Below, piece by piece: positions 16,680 through 25,792 of a stretch of DNA of 64,000 nt; positions within the stretch are counted from its first letter, which is position 1, and each line of letters opens with the position of its first letter. The stretch is from Alphaproteobacteria bacterium (GTDB taxonomy: Bacteria; Pseudomonadota; Alphaproteobacteria; JAUHZC01). The stretch lies in NCBI GenBank assembly GCA_023898725.1, contig CP060236.1, positions 872,501-936,500 on the forward strand, in the 5' to 3' direction. The position numbers were made by a program, and so were the translations under genes. The notes under the pieces were generated by a model. That model did no database searches. It was given only the letters and a program-made list of their open reading frames with translations, and was not told where the DNA came from.

Positions 16680-18811
16680 GTAAAAAAGTGCGTCTTACCA
16701 TTGACCGTTACTCCCTCGAGGTTCCGGCAGGCATTCCCCTTATTGAGGCGGCATCGAAAGCAGGTGTTGAAATTCCTCACTTTTGCTATCATCCACGCTT
16801 AAATATTGCGGGCAATTGCCGCATGTGTCTTGTCGAAATCCAGGGTCGACAAAAGTTGGCCGCAAGCTGTACTGTTCCGGTTGAAAATGGCATGGTGGTG
16901 TATACAAATACGAGGCGTGTGCGTCAGGGCCGTGAGGGTGTTCTTGAGTTTTTGTTGATAAACCATCCGTTGGACTGCCCAATATGTGACCAAGGTGGTG
17001 CCTGTGATTTGCAAGATATTACTGTTGCGTATGGCCGCGATCGTGGACGTTATGGTGAAGATAAGCGGGCCGTTCCCAATAAACCTATGGGACCTCTTAT
17101 TAAGACGGAAATGAATCGCTGTATTCACTGTATGCGGTGCGTTCGGTTTGTAAATGATGTTGCTGGCGTTCCTGAAATGGGGGCATATGGGCGTGGAGAA
17201 AAAACGCAGATTGTGACATACCTGAACCATGCGGTTACATCAGAGCTTTCAGGTAATACGATTGATTTGTGCCCTGTAGGAGCCCTAACATCAAAGCCGT
17301 ATGCGTTCAAAGGGCGCCCTTGGGAGCTAGTGCATACCCCAAGTATTGATATTATGGATGGAATGGGGGCACATATTTGCATTGATAGTTGTGATGGGGT
17401 GGTTAAGAAAATTGTGCCGCGTGTGTGTGAACCTATTAACGAGGAGTGGATTACAGATAAGATACGCTTTTCGTACGATGGTCTTCACTACCAGCGCATT
17501 GATACCCCATATATTCGTGCGGGTGAAACCCTCGTCCCAGCTTCCTGGAATGACACGCTTGTGCGTGTTTCAGAGGTGTTACATAAAGCCAAGCGCTTTA
17601 AACGTGTAGGAGCCCTTGCTGGTAAGCTAAGTGATCTGGAAAGTATGTATAGCCTTAAAAAGGTTTTGCATAATCTTGGCATAGAGCATATGGATTGCCG
17701 TGAACAAGGAAATCGTGTGAGCGCAAAAGACGAGTCCCATTTTTGCTTTAATGATGGGTTTGCACGTATTGGTGATGCGGACGTTTTAGTGATTGTTGGT
17801 GATAATTTGCGTGCGTGCGCCCCACTCTTGCAGGCAAAAATTTTTCAGGCGCACCATAAATCTGGGACAAAAATTTACTATATTGGGTCGCTGATGGGTG
17901 CGCGTTGGGATATGACGGTACCATATACTCATGTCAGCACATCCTTGGATATTCTCAAAGGCATAGCAGATGGAGAGCATCCTCTGTGTGCGAAGCTCAC
18001 CAAGGCTAGTGCCCCGATGATGATCGTTCTTGATTCTTGTTTTGTGGGTGATTCTGCGCGTCATCTTCAGGCGTGTTTACATGCCATTACCGATAAGTAT
18101 CTTATACGACAGCACGAATCTGGCGTGCATACGGGCTATAATGTTCTGTCTGCGTCGGCCGCACAAACAGGCGGTCTTATGATCGGATTTGTGCCCTTTG
18201 ATGAAGGAAGCCCGCGTCAAAAAAATATGGACCATGATCAGATTATTGCAGCAGCTGAGTCAGGGCAATTGGATGTGTTGATTCTGAACGAATACGATGA
18301 ATGCCACATTCGTCCTCATGCGTCGTGTTTTGTAATCTATGTTGGGCATCACGGTGACCGTGGAGCGGAAATCGCAGATGTGATCATGCCTAGTGTTTCT
18401 TTTGCTGAGAAATGCGCAACGTATGTGAATAGTGAAGGCCGTGTGCAAAAAACGCAACGTGCTATTGCACCCCCAGGTTTTGCCCGCGAGGGCTGGATTA
18501 TTTGGCGTGATGTATTGCATGCTTTAGGAGGCGTATCCTCGTGGCAAACATTGGATGATTTGCAGCAAATGCTTATAGAGGAATTTCCCTCTCTCAAGCG
18601 CCCTAAGAACGAGTTTTCATCATCTTGGCGTCCCCTTCGGGTTTCCAAAGACACCTCATTTTCTGGAAACTTAACAGTGTTTTCTGTTTCTCTTCCTCGT
18701 GAGGGTTATTATGTGGACAATGTGATTGCAAGACATTCTCGAACCATGCGCGCATGCCATATTGCTCTCGATTTAGAGGCAGGCACGGCAAGTGAGGTTT
18801 TGCATGAGTAA
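16676..18811 (+). CDS. nuoG: NADH-quinone oxidoreductase subunit G
   Basis: A 711-residue 75-kDa subunit. The N-terminal ferredoxin-like domain holds CYHPRLNIAGNCRMC and later Cys for N1b, then HPLDCPICDQGGACDLQD and CIHCMRCVRF for N4/N5. The rest is the molybdopterin-oxidoreductase-like domain, here without cofactor, as in other NuoG/NDUFS1 of this size. It overlaps nuoF by 4 bases and nuoH by 8. Confidence 0.96.
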   Translation: MSKKVRLTIDRYSLEVPAGIPLIEAASKAGVEIPHFCYHPRLNIAGNCRMCLVEIQGRQKLAASCTVPVENGMVVYTNTRRVRQGREGVLEFLLINHPLDCPICDQGGACDLQDITVAYGRDRGRYGEDKRAVPNKPMGPLIKTEMNRCIHCMRCVRFVNDVAGVPEMGAYGRGEKTQIVTYLNHAVTSELSGNTIDLCPVGALTSKPYAFKGRPWELVHTPSIDIMDGMGAHICIDSCDGVVKKIVPRVCEPINEEWITDKIRFSYDGLHYQRIDTPYIRAGETLVPASWNDTLVRVSEVLHKAKRFKRVGALAGKLSDLESMYSLKKVLHNLGIEHMDCREQGNRVSAKDESHFCFNDGFARIGDADVLVIVGDNLRACAPLLQAKIFQAHHKSGTKIYYIGSLMGARWDMTVPYTHVSTSLDILKGIADGEHPLCAKLTKASAPMMIVLDSCFVGDSARHLQACLHAITDKYLIRQHESGVHTGYNVLSASAAQTGGLMIGFVPFDEGSPRQKNMDHDQIIAAAESGQLDVLILNEYDECHIRPHASCFVIYVGHHGDRGAEIADVIMPSVSFAEKCATYVNSEGRVQKTQRAIAPPGFAREGWIIWRDVLHALGGVSSWQTLDDLQQMLIEEFPSLKRPKNEFSSSWRPLRVSKDTSFSGNLTVFSVSLPREGYYVDNVIARHSRTMRACHIALDLEAGTASEVLHE

Positions 18812-19826
18812 TATTATAATAAGCTGCATGAATACGCTTATAACTATACTAGAAAATCCGGGGGTAAGGACAGCTCTTTATATGGGGATATTTTATGGAT
18901 CCATACTTATTGCTGTTGCTTACTTAACCTATGCTGAGAGGCGTATTATTGGCCTGATGCAGCTTCGCGTAGGGCCTTCAATGGCAGGACCGCTGGGGAT
19001 TCTCCAGCCATTTGCTGATGCCATTAAGCTTTTGCATAAGGAAACTATTGTTCCAACGTGTGCGCAGCCACTCCTATTTTTTTTGGCTCCAGCACTTGCT
19101 TTTACCTTAAGCATGCTTGCGTGGTTGGTAATTCCCATCAGCGCCCATGGGGCATTTGCAACCCTTAATGTAGGTTTGTTATTTATCCTTGCGGTATCAG
19201 CTACCAATGTTTATAGCATCATTCTTGCGGGGTGGGGTAGCCAGTCACGGTATGCCTTTCTTGGATCACTGCGGGCAACCGCACAAATGATTTCCTATGA
19301 GCTTGTGCTGGGAACAGTCATGCTGGTAATAATGGTGAGCGCAGGGAGTCTTCGTTTGGATGAGATAGTCCTTGCCCAGCGCCATGTTTGGTTTGTGGTC
19401 CCGCATTTCCCTATGTTCATTGTTTTCTTTCTCTGTGCATTAGCCGAAACAAATCGTGCACCCTTTGATCTCTGCGAAGCCGAAGCTGAGCTTGTTGCTG
19501 GTTATAATGTGGAATATGGATCCATGGGATTTGCGCTATTTTTTATTAGCGAGTATGCGAATATTATGCTTATGAGTGCATTGGGGGCAACCCTTTTTTG
19601 GGGAGGTTGGCTCTCACCTTTTGGTGAACAGGCACTAAGGTGGGTTCCTGGAATTGTGTGGCTAGGATTAAAAACAGCTGCGCTGGTGTTTGTGTTTTTT
19701 TGGGTCCGTGCAAGTGTACCGCGGTATCGCTATGACCAACTCATGCACGTGTGTTGGACGGTTCTTTTGCCGTTGACGTTTGTATGGTTTGTTGGCACAG
19801 CTACGTGGAGTTATTGGGTGGGGTGA
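18804..19826 (+). CDS. nuoH: NADH-quinone oxidoreductase subunit H
   Basis: A 340-residue ND1-type membrane subunit with about eight helices, linking the peripheral arm to the membrane arm near the quinone entrance. Motifs: AERRIIGLMQLRVGP, GILQPFADAIKLLHKE, and ETNRAPFDLCEAEAELVAGY. The ATG at 18804 overlaps nuoG by 8 bases; a GTG at 18792 is an alternative. Its stop shares an ATGA-type overlap with nuoI. Confidence 0.96.
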   Translation: MSNIIISCMNTLITILENPGVRTALYMGIFYGSILIAVAYLTYAERRIIGLMQLRVGPSMAGPLGILQPFADAIKLLHKETIVPTCAQPLLFFLAPALAFTLSMLAWLVIPISAHGAFATLNVGLLFILAVSATNVYSIILAGWGSQSRYAFLGSLRATAQMISYELVLGTVMLVIMVSAGSLRLDEIVLAQRHVWFVVPHFPMFIVFFLCALAETNRAPFDLCEAEAELVAGYNVEYGSMGFALFFISEYANIMLMSALGATLFWGGWLSPFGEQALRWVPGIVWLGLKTAALVFVFFWVRASVPRYRYDQLMHVCWTVLLPLTFVWFVGTATWSYWVG

Positions 19827-20323
19827 TGGACTATACGGGTATTGGTTGTTTTTTGAAAAAGTGGCTTCTTCTGGATATTTTACGAGGAATGGGGCGTACA
19901 TGGCGTTATTTGTGGCGTCCGAAGGTGACGCTGAACTATCCTTATGAAAAAAGCCCTCTGAGTCCTCGTTTTCGGGGCCAACATGCCTTGAGGCGGTACG
20001 CGAGTGGTGAAGAGCGTTGCATTGCCTGTAAGCTATGTGAGGCAGTATGTCCGGCCCAGGCCATCATCATCGAAGCAGAGGAACGTGCGGATGGAAGTCG
20101 TCGTACGATACGCTACGATATTGACATGACGAAATGTATTTATTGCGGTTTATGTGAAGAATCCTGTCCCGTAGATGCTATTGTCGAAGGGCCAAATTTT
20201 GAGTATGCCACGCATACGCATGAAGAATTATACTATACGAAAGAAAAACTTTTGAGTAATGGAGAGCAGTGGGAGCAGGTGATTGCGGAGCGCCTGCGCT
20301 TGCGCGAAAAAGAACTAAAGTAG
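19826..20323 (+). CDS. nuoI: NADH-quinone oxidoreductase subunit I
   Basis: A 165-residue subunit carrying clusters N6a and N6b. Two 4Fe-4S ferredoxin motifs are visible: CIACKLCEAVCP and CIYCGLCEESCP. The start at 19826 overlaps the nuoH stop (TGATG); the longer upstream frame runs inside nuoH. It is the last nuo gene in this run; the expected nuoJ does not follow. Confidence 0.97.
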   Translation: MDYTGIGCFLKKWLLLDILRGMGRTWRYLWRPKVTLNYPYEKSPLSPRFRGQHALRRYASGEERCIACKLCEAVCPAQAIIIEAEERADGSRRTIRYDIDMTKCIYCGLCEESCPVDAIVEGPNFEYATHTHEELYYTKEKLLSNGEQWEQVIAERLRLREKELK

Positions 20324-20328
20324 TATTT

Positions 20329-20355
20329 ATTATTAACTCATTAATAATGTTTTCT
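20329..20355 (+). terminator. possible terminator after nuoI
   Basis: ATTATTAA (20329-20336) pairs with TTAATAAT (20341-20348) across a CTCA loop, followed by GTTTTCTT. All stem pairs are A-T, so it is weak, but its place directly after nuoI fits the end of the operon. Confidence 0.4.
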
Positions 20356-20393
20356 TGGTATACTATTATATATTTATGTTAAGGACTAACAGA

Positions 20394-20786
20394 ATGGATA
20401 AAATGATAAAAAAAACAATTTTTGCACTTGCTCTGGGTTGTGTACTAACTCTTGTACCAACATATGCGGAGGATATGGAAGAAAAGGTTGCCACCCCCAC
20501 TGCCCTAGAAAAGGGACATTTTGAGGCTGACACTACCTCTGAGCCTGAAGCCGCCAATGCAGATTGGGAAAATTTTGACGCTGATGCTGACGGTGATGAC
20601 GCTGAAGGTTCCGGTGGTTCATCGGATGCTGACGGTCATGACGCTGAAAGTTCCGGTGGTTCATCGGATGCTGACGGTGATGATGCTGAAGATTCCGATG
20701 GTTCATCCGATGCTGACGGTGATGATGCTGAAGGTTTTGATGGTTCATCCGATGCTGACGGTGATTATGCTGAAGGTTCTGAGTAA
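20394..20786 (+). CDS. small exported acidic repeat protein
   Basis: A 130-residue protein with no recognised family. AAGGA lies 8 bases before the ATG at 20394. The N-terminus is a clear signal peptide (MDKMIKKTIFALALGCVLTLV, cleavage after YA). The mature part is very acidic and ends in five 14-residue repeats of consensus DADGDDAEGSGGSS, the last one partial. The repeated Asp/Gly pattern loosely recalls Ca2+-binding loops, but no complete EF-hand or RTX nonapeptide is present. It sits between nuoI and cmk, where no conserved gene is expected. Confidence 0.7.
   Translation: MDKMIKKTIFALALGCVLTLVPTYAEDMEEKVATPTALEKGHFEADTTSEPEAANADWENFDADADGDDAEGSGGSSDADGHDAESSGGSSDADGDDAEDSDGSSDADGDDAEGFDGSSDADGDYAEGSE
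20583..20783 (+). repeat. 42-bp in-frame tandem repeats
   Basis: Units start at 20583, 20625, 20667, 20709 and 20751 (last one partial). Each encodes a 14-residue Asp/Ala/Gly/Ser block. Because 42 is a multiple of 3, gain or loss of units keeps the reading frame. Confidence 0.9.
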
Positions 20787-20909
20787 TAAGGTTTTTTTGA
20801 TAAAAAAACAGGTGCGCTGTTGGCCACTTACTAGCAGATTTTTATCGGCAAGTCCTTGCGTGGTGGTCGTTTGTTCGGTATTTGTTTAATAACAATCGAT
20901 GAAAACCAG

Positions 20910-21545
20910 ATGATTATTGCAATTGATGGTCCCTCAAGTGCGGGAAAAGGAACGTTGGGGAAGGCTATTGCCCAAAAATATCACCTTGGGTACTTAGACA
21001 CGGGTTTGTTGTATCGGGTGCTTGGGTTTAAAGTCCAACGTGCGGGCGTTGATGTGACTGATCGCTTAAAGGTTATCGCAATCGCTGATACTCTTACAGA
21101 GAAAGACCTAATCATTCCTAACCTGCGCAATGAAAAAATTGCTAAGATTGCTTCATGTCTTTCAGCTTATCCGGATGTACGCAAACGTATGCTTACCTGG
21201 ATACAGGCGTGGGTAACGAGTATATGCAAAAAAATGAAGGGTGCCGTTGTGGACGGGCGGGATATTGGTACTGTTGTTTTTCCGCAAGCTGATGTCAAGC
21301 TCTATGTTACAGCCGGTGTTGATGTGCGAGCTAAGCGCCGCTTTATGGAAATATCTGAAAGAGGTGAGCACGTAACATACGATGCTATTTTACAAGATGT
21401 TCATGCACGCGACGAAAGAGACATCACGCGTGCAGATAGTCCGCTTATTCCAGCAAGTGATGCGATTATTCTTGATACTACCGCCATGACACGCGAAGAA
21501 GTATTCACCTATGCTTCGGGTATCATAGACACATTGGCGCGTTAG
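20910..21545 (+). CDS. cmk: cytidylate kinase
   Basis: A 211-residue (d)CMP kinase. The P-loop GPSSAGKGT lies at residues 7-15, preceded by MIIAIDG. Other family segments: YLDTGLLYR (CMP site), VVDGRDIGTVVFPQADVKLYVTA, and the LID region RDERDITRADSPL. The ATG at 20910 fits the family start; an open frame extends 54 bases upstream without a good signal. It precedes rpsA, the conserved cmk-rpsA pairing. Confidence 0.95.
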   Translation: MIIAIDGPSSAGKGTLGKAIAQKYHLGYLDTGLLYRVLGFKVQRAGVDVTDRLKVIAIADTLTEKDLIIPNLRNEKIAKIASCLSAYPDVRKRMLTWIQAWVTSICKKMKGAVVDGRDIGTVVFPQADVKLYVTAGVDVRAKRRFMEISERGEHVTYDAILQDVHARDERDITRADSPLIPASDAIILDTTAMTREEVFTYASGIIDTLAR

Positions 21546-21703
21546 AACAATCAAACGGGCTTCAGGGATGATTAGCGTATCACGCCTGTGCTGTATATAA
21601 ATCACAGTATGCTCTATATAGCAGAGATTGTCCTGGATTTTTAGGAATCAATGAGATATAAAACCCCACGAACACCAGAGGTGTTTGATGAAAGGAAAAT
21701 TTT

Positions 21704-23440
21704 ATGAGTGAAAATCAACAATTAAATAACATGCCAGATTTTGGTAAAGAAGGGGCTTTTTCAGCACTTCTCGATGATCACATGGGAGAACACACGCTAT
21801 TAGGCAAGGTTCTCAAGGGTCGCATCGTACGCCAAGATCGCGAGGCGGTAACAATTGACGTTGGGCTGAAATCCGAAGGCCGTGTACCGTTGCGTGAGTT
21901 TGCAACAGGGGGCAATGTCCCTGAACTTAAAGTCGGTGATCTTGTGGACGTCTATGTCGAGCGTATGGAAGGTGCCACAGGTGACATCGTTTTGAGTCAT
22001 GAGCGTGCCCGTCGAGAAGCTTCGTGGATTGAACTTGAGAAAAAGTCTGAATCCGAAGAGCATGTTACAGGTGTTATTTTTTCACGCGTGAAGGGTGGCT
22101 TTACGGTTGACTTGGGGGGTGCCATTGCATTCCTACCGGGTAGCCAAGTTGATGTTCGCCCCGTAAAGGATGTAGATGCTCTCATGGGTGTGGCGCAACC
22201 ATTTGTGATTTTGAAAATGGATCGTCCGCGTGGAAACATTGTTGTTTCACGTCGTGCCATTCTTGAAGAAGGACAAGCTGGCGCGCGTGAAGAGCTGGTG
22301 GGTCGTCTCGAAGAGGGCGCTGTTCTTGATGGTATGATTAAAAATGTGACCGATTATGGGGCATTTATCGACCTTGGCGGTGTTGATGGATTGTTGCATG
22401 TGACCGATATTTCATGGCAGCGTGTGAACCATCCCTCACAAGTGCTCAAAGTAGGTGAAACTATTAAAGTGAAGGTTATTAAGTACAACAAGGAAAACCA
22501 TCGTATTTCCTTGGGAATTAAACAGCTTTCTGATGATCCATGGAAAGATGTGGAGACGAAATTTGCTCTTGGCTCTACCCTCAAAGGAAAAGTGACAAAT
22601 GTTACAGATTATGGTGCATTTGTTGAAATTGGTGGTGGTGTTGAGGGTCTGATCCATGTTTCGGAGATAAGCTGGACACGCAAAAACGTGCAACCAAGCA
22701 ATGTCTTGAGTGTAGGGGATGAAATCAACGTACGCGTTCTTGAGATTGAACCAGTGAAGCGTCGTATTGCCCTTGGGTACAAGCAATGTCTTGAAAACCC
22801 GTGGGAGCAATTAGCACGTGTTTATCCTTCTGGGTCTGAAGCCAAGGGTGAGATCCGCAACATCACAGAGTTTGGTTTGTTTGTGAGTTTGACGGACGAC
22901 ATTGATGGTATGGTTCACATGAATGATCTTTCCTGGGAAAAGAACGCCGATGAAGCCATCAAGGAATATAAAAAAGGCCAAGTTGTTCAGGTAAAAATTC
23001 TTGAAGTTGATTCCCAGAAAGAGCGCGTAGCTCTTGGTATTAAACAACTCCAAAGTGATCCATTTGCTGGTGCTGTGGCTGATTTGCGCAAAGGCCAAGT
23101 GGTAACCTGTGAAGTATCAGCAGTACAATCTGATGGTATTATGGTAACGTTTGGTGAAGGAATGAGTTCCTTCATTAAGCGTGCCGAACTTTCTAGCGAT
23201 CGCAATGAGCGTCGCCCGGATCGTTTCGCCGTAGGTGAGAAAGTGGATGCAAAAATAACAACAATTGATCCATCCTCCCGTCGTGTAAGCGTATCTATCC
23301 GTGCCCGCGAACAAGAAGAAGAGCGTGTTGCAATGGAGAAATATGGTTCCACAGATAGCGGTGCAAGCCTTGGTGATATTCTTGGTGAAGCGCTGGCAAA
23401 AGCAGATACGAAAACAGAAAGGCCTGCCTCAAAAAGTTGA
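21704..23440 (+). CDS. rpsA: 30S ribosomal protein S1
   Basis: A 578-residue S1 with six S1/OB repeats (about residues 33-95, 115-180, 200-270, 287-357, 373-443 and 460-530). The repeats contain GRVPLREF, VTDYGAFIDLGGVDGLLHVTDISW and VTDYGAFVEIGGGVEGLIHVSE. It binds mRNA and the ribosome for translation initiation. A purine-rich AAGGAAA precedes the ATG. The 158-base gap from cmk may hold an S1 autoregulatory leader, which I could not resolve. Confidence 0.97.
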   Translation: MSENQQLNNMPDFGKEGAFSALLDDHMGEHTLLGKVLKGRIVRQDREAVTIDVGLKSEGRVPLREFATGGNVPELKVGDLVDVYVERMEGATGDIVLSHERARREASWIELEKKSESEEHVTGVIFSRVKGGFTVDLGGAIAFLPGSQVDVRPVKDVDALMGVAQPFVILKMDRPRGNIVVSRRAILEEGQAGAREELVGRLEEGAVLDGMIKNVTDYGAFIDLGGVDGLLHVTDISWQRVNHPSQVLKVGETIKVKVIKYNKENHRISLGIKQLSDDPWKDVETKFALGSTLKGKVTNVTDYGAFVEIGGGVEGLIHVSEISWTRKNVQPSNVLSVGDEINVRVLEIEPVKRRIALGYKQCLENPWEQLARVYPSGSEAKGEIRNITEFGLFVSLTDDIDGMVHMNDLSWEKNADEAIKEYKKGQVVQVKILEVDSQKERVALGIKQLQSDPFAGAVADLRKGQVVTCEVSAVQSDGIMVTFGEGMSSFIKRAELSSDRNERRPDRFAVGEKVDAKITTIDPSSRRVSVSIRAREQEEERVAMEKYGSTDSGASLGDILGEALAKADTKTERPASKS

Positions 23441-23544
23441 AGGCAAGGTAATTAAACAGCCTCAGGGTTTGGTAAAAAAAATAGGTTGATAAAGCCGGAA
23501 ATGCCTAAAACCCTAGGGCTGAATAATAACTGTTTTTCGTTGAT

Positions 23545-23657
23545 TACGAACGAATAGAACAGGTACACACATGATAAAAAGCCTATAGGCGCGGGATGTG
23601 TGTATTTACGTTGTTCGTAAAATACTAGGTGCTCGAATTTTTCGGGCACTTTTTTTT
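23545..23657 (+). ncRNA. candidate structured RNA ending in a terminator
   Basis: TACGAAC (23545-23551) pairs with GTTCGTA (23613-23619), TACACACAT (23564-23572) pairs with ATGTGTGTA (23596-23604), and an inner palindrome GCCTATAGGC (23581-23590) can close the tip. An intrinsic terminator follows at once. This gives a compact element of about 115 bases, either a 3' structure of the rpsA mRNA or a small RNA. No known family was recognised. Confidence 0.4.
23629..23657 (+). terminator. intrinsic terminator downstream of rpsA
   Basis: GTGCTCG (23629-23635) pairs with CGGGCAC (23643-23649, one G-U pair) across AATTTTT, followed by T8. It ends the rpsA transcript or the candidate RNA just upstream. 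No ihfB gene follows, although cmk-rpsA-ihfB is common in proteobacteria. Confidence 0.85.
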
Positions 23658-23751
23658 ATGCCTAAGGACCGAAGCGTATTGTTACGTCTAAATTCTGTCG
23701 TTATTAGAATAACGATACAGTGAGCGGCAGAGCCAGATTGTGAAAAAAATA

Positions 23752-24483
23752 GGGGGCTTTCCCAGATAACTATTTTAAGACCCTCTTAACCCGTTGTCTT
23801 AATTGCGTTAACTAATTTTTAGGGGTGCTGTTGTTAAAACGCCGTTCACACTCTTTTAAAAAAAGATCAAAACTCTCTTTGGGGATACCGATAAATTTAC
23901 GCAGATGACGCGTTGCCTGATTCTAAAAATTTTCGATGCCCTTGATGTGATTCTTCTTATCCGCAAAAATTTTACTGTGATTAATTCTAAAATGTCTCAA
24001 ACCAGTCGTATCCAAAACATTGTACGCTGGCCATGAGTCACGAGGCACAACACTATCCAGCGTGATTTTATCCTGGATTATTGGCATCAAGGTATCTCTT
24101 TTCGCACCTGGAATAATTGGGGTATAAATCTTACCACCCCCTTTTAACAATCCCAAAACTGGTCCTTTTCCTGAAGCGCCGCTCCTGATGCGCTGGGGCC
24201 ACCTTGTCCTTTTTGTGTGACACCAAAGTCACTCTCGTCACCGTCAATCTCACCTTCGAAGACTCAGAGAGATTCTCTCTCCTGATGGTGGGTGATAATC
24301 TTTCTCAACCATATAGAATAATATGCGGCACTTCTTCTATTAACACCAACCAGTTCAGCCGCGCATCGTGCTGTTGTGCCAGATACGAAATGCTTTATCA
24401 GTTTGTTTTGCGTGTACCAGCCACATCGACTCTTTCTCATGCTTTCCTTTAGAACATATTTCTACGTTATCTGCGACAGCAGC
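23752..24483 (-). mobile_element. decayed IS1595-family (IS1016/ISXO2-like) insertion sequence
   Basis: About 730 bp. The left end GCTTTCCCAGATAAC (23756-23770) matches, in reverse complement, the right end GTTATCTGCGACAGC (24466-24480) at 13 of 15 positions, giving terminal inverted repeats. A-rich flanks (AAAAAATA on the left, AAAAATAT on the right) could be remains of the 8-bp target duplication typical of this family. The element holds one broken transposase gene. It should be immobile on its own. Confidence 0.75.
23812..24440 (-). pseudogene. IS1595-family transposase, inactivated
   Basis: Read on the minus strand from the ATG at 24440, the frame begins MRKSRCGWYTQNKLIKHF and continues into TARCAAELVGVN, a clear match to ISXO2/IS1016-type DDE transposases. 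An in-frame TGA breaks it before FEGEIDGDESDFG, which carries the first catalytic Asp region. A frameshift precedes GLLKGGGKIYTPII. The codon for Trp in the ENFWNQ motif is TAG, giving ENF-stop-NQATRHLRKF. The full relic would encode about 209 residues, the normal length. At least three disabling lesions are present, so it is not functional. Confidence 0.85.
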
Positions 24484-24656
24484 AAAAATATTTTTGTCCC
24501 TGGTGTGGCGCAGATTTCGTTTATCAAACACTTACGATTGATTTTCTGCATTTTTTGCATACGTCTGTCGTGATTGGATGAATGGTAAAAATAGGTAAGG
24601 TGTACGCCAGGGCGAGTCTCTTCATTTTGAACAGATTTTTGTACCATTTTTGCCAA
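24484..24656 (-). pseudogene. possible relic of an M48-type peptidase C-terminus
   Basis: The minus-strand frame begins AKMVQKSVQNEETRPG and continues with YFYHSSNHDRRMQKMQKI. This loosely resembles the C-terminal FLSTHP-x(3-4)-Ri-x-x-q motif of M48 metallopeptidases, with Thr-His-Pro changed. The insertion sequence begins right after it. If the reading is right, the IS landed in or beside this gene. The match is short and judged by eye. The remaining bases up to 24867 are A+T-rich; I see no other gene there. Confidence 0.25.
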
Positions 24657-24867
24657 AGTATCTACTTTTATTATTTTTTTATTTGAAAAAAAAGAATATC
24701 TCCTTATGACAAAAAATCCTTACTATTAAAGGTTTTTCGTATGCGTACAGTAATATGAATGTGCATGTCAGCGCCGTAATAATAGTCCTATTGCAAAAAT
24801 TAAATTTTACATTTTGTATGTGTTTACTGTATACAAAGAAATAGTATAACTTATGGAGGTTTTAAAT

Positions 24868-25785
24868 ATGCGTAAATTCTTTGATTTTGACAACGCTCTT
24901 GCTGTCTATTATGTATCTATTCTTGGCAGTATAACCAAGGCAGCCGAGAAACTTTCTTTAAGCCAGTCTGCCGTCACACGTCAAATTAAAATGGCTGAGG
25001 GTCGCTCGGGACTCAAATTATTTAAACGTGAATTCCATCACATGCGCCCTATGCCAGAAGCAAAGCCCTATATTGATGCGTGTCATGAAATTATTCATCT
25101 TGGAAACGCAGGCCTTAAAAACTCTCATGCTCTGCGTGAAAGTGGGGTGCAAAAACTGGACATCAAGGCATCTCCTTCTATGGTATCCGTATGGATACCT
25201 AGGTATTTAAGGGGGATAGATAAGAAATACCCAGATTTGCACCTGACCCTTGAAAGTTCCATTGATCAGGTTGACCCACAGGAAGCGGATGTTGTTATCC
25301 GTTCTTATGTGCAAAAATCTGAAGAAAGGTTGGTTCAACACAAACTATTTACCCAGTACTTCGGATTGTATGCCTCTCAAGAATATGTCGATAATAACGC
25401 TCCGGTAACTTCAATCGAAGATCTTGATAAACATCGACTAATTGGTGTGCGAGAGGATTTCGAAAACCAATATCCCCACGTGAACTGGCACATGAAAGTC
25501 GGTCTCAACGGAAGAGCTGAACGTAGGCGATCTGTCCTTGATGTAGACTCGAACGAAGGTGCGGTTAATGCCATGAGGTCTGGACTAGGGATAATATCAA
25601 TAGGCATCCATCATATGAACTTCCTTGACTGCGGCGCAGTTAGATTATTGCCTGAGTATAAACAAGGTCCGACACCAGTTTATTTTGTCTATAATAAAAA
25701 AATTGAGAACACCAGTAACATCAAAAAAGTTTATGAGCATTTTGCAGAGGAGTTAGAAAAAGATAAAAAACTATATAAAGTTTGA
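24868..25785 (+). CDS. LysR-family transcriptional regulator
   Basis: A 305-residue LysR-type regulator. The N-terminal winged HTH has the family pattern: FDNALAVYYVSILGSITKAA, then EKLSLSQSAVTRQIKMAEG (about residues 25-45). The effector-binding domain spans about 90-300 and includes EADVVIRSY, as in the GcvA/AmpR-like group. I choose the ATG at 24868 because GGAGG lies 8 bases upstream; the earlier ATG at 24853 overlaps that ribosome-binding site. It lies upstream of the sdh operon, but no operator could be identified and its target is unknown. Confidence 0.9.
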   Translation: MRKFFDFDNALAVYYVSILGSITKAAEKLSLSQSAVTRQIKMAEGRSGLKLFKREFHHMRPMPEAKPYIDACHEIIHLGNAGLKNSHALRESGVQKLDIKASPSMVSVWIPRYLRGIDKKYPDLHLTLESSIDQVDPQEADVVIRSYVQKSEERLVQHKLFTQYFGLYASQEYVDNNAPVTSIEDLDKHRLIGVREDFENQYPHVNWHMKVGLNGRAERRRSVLDVDSNEGAVNAMRSGLGIISIGIHHMNFLDCGAVRLLPEYKQGPTPVYFVYNKKIENTSNIKKVYEHFAEELEKDKKLYKV

Positions 25786-25792
25786 CAATTAA

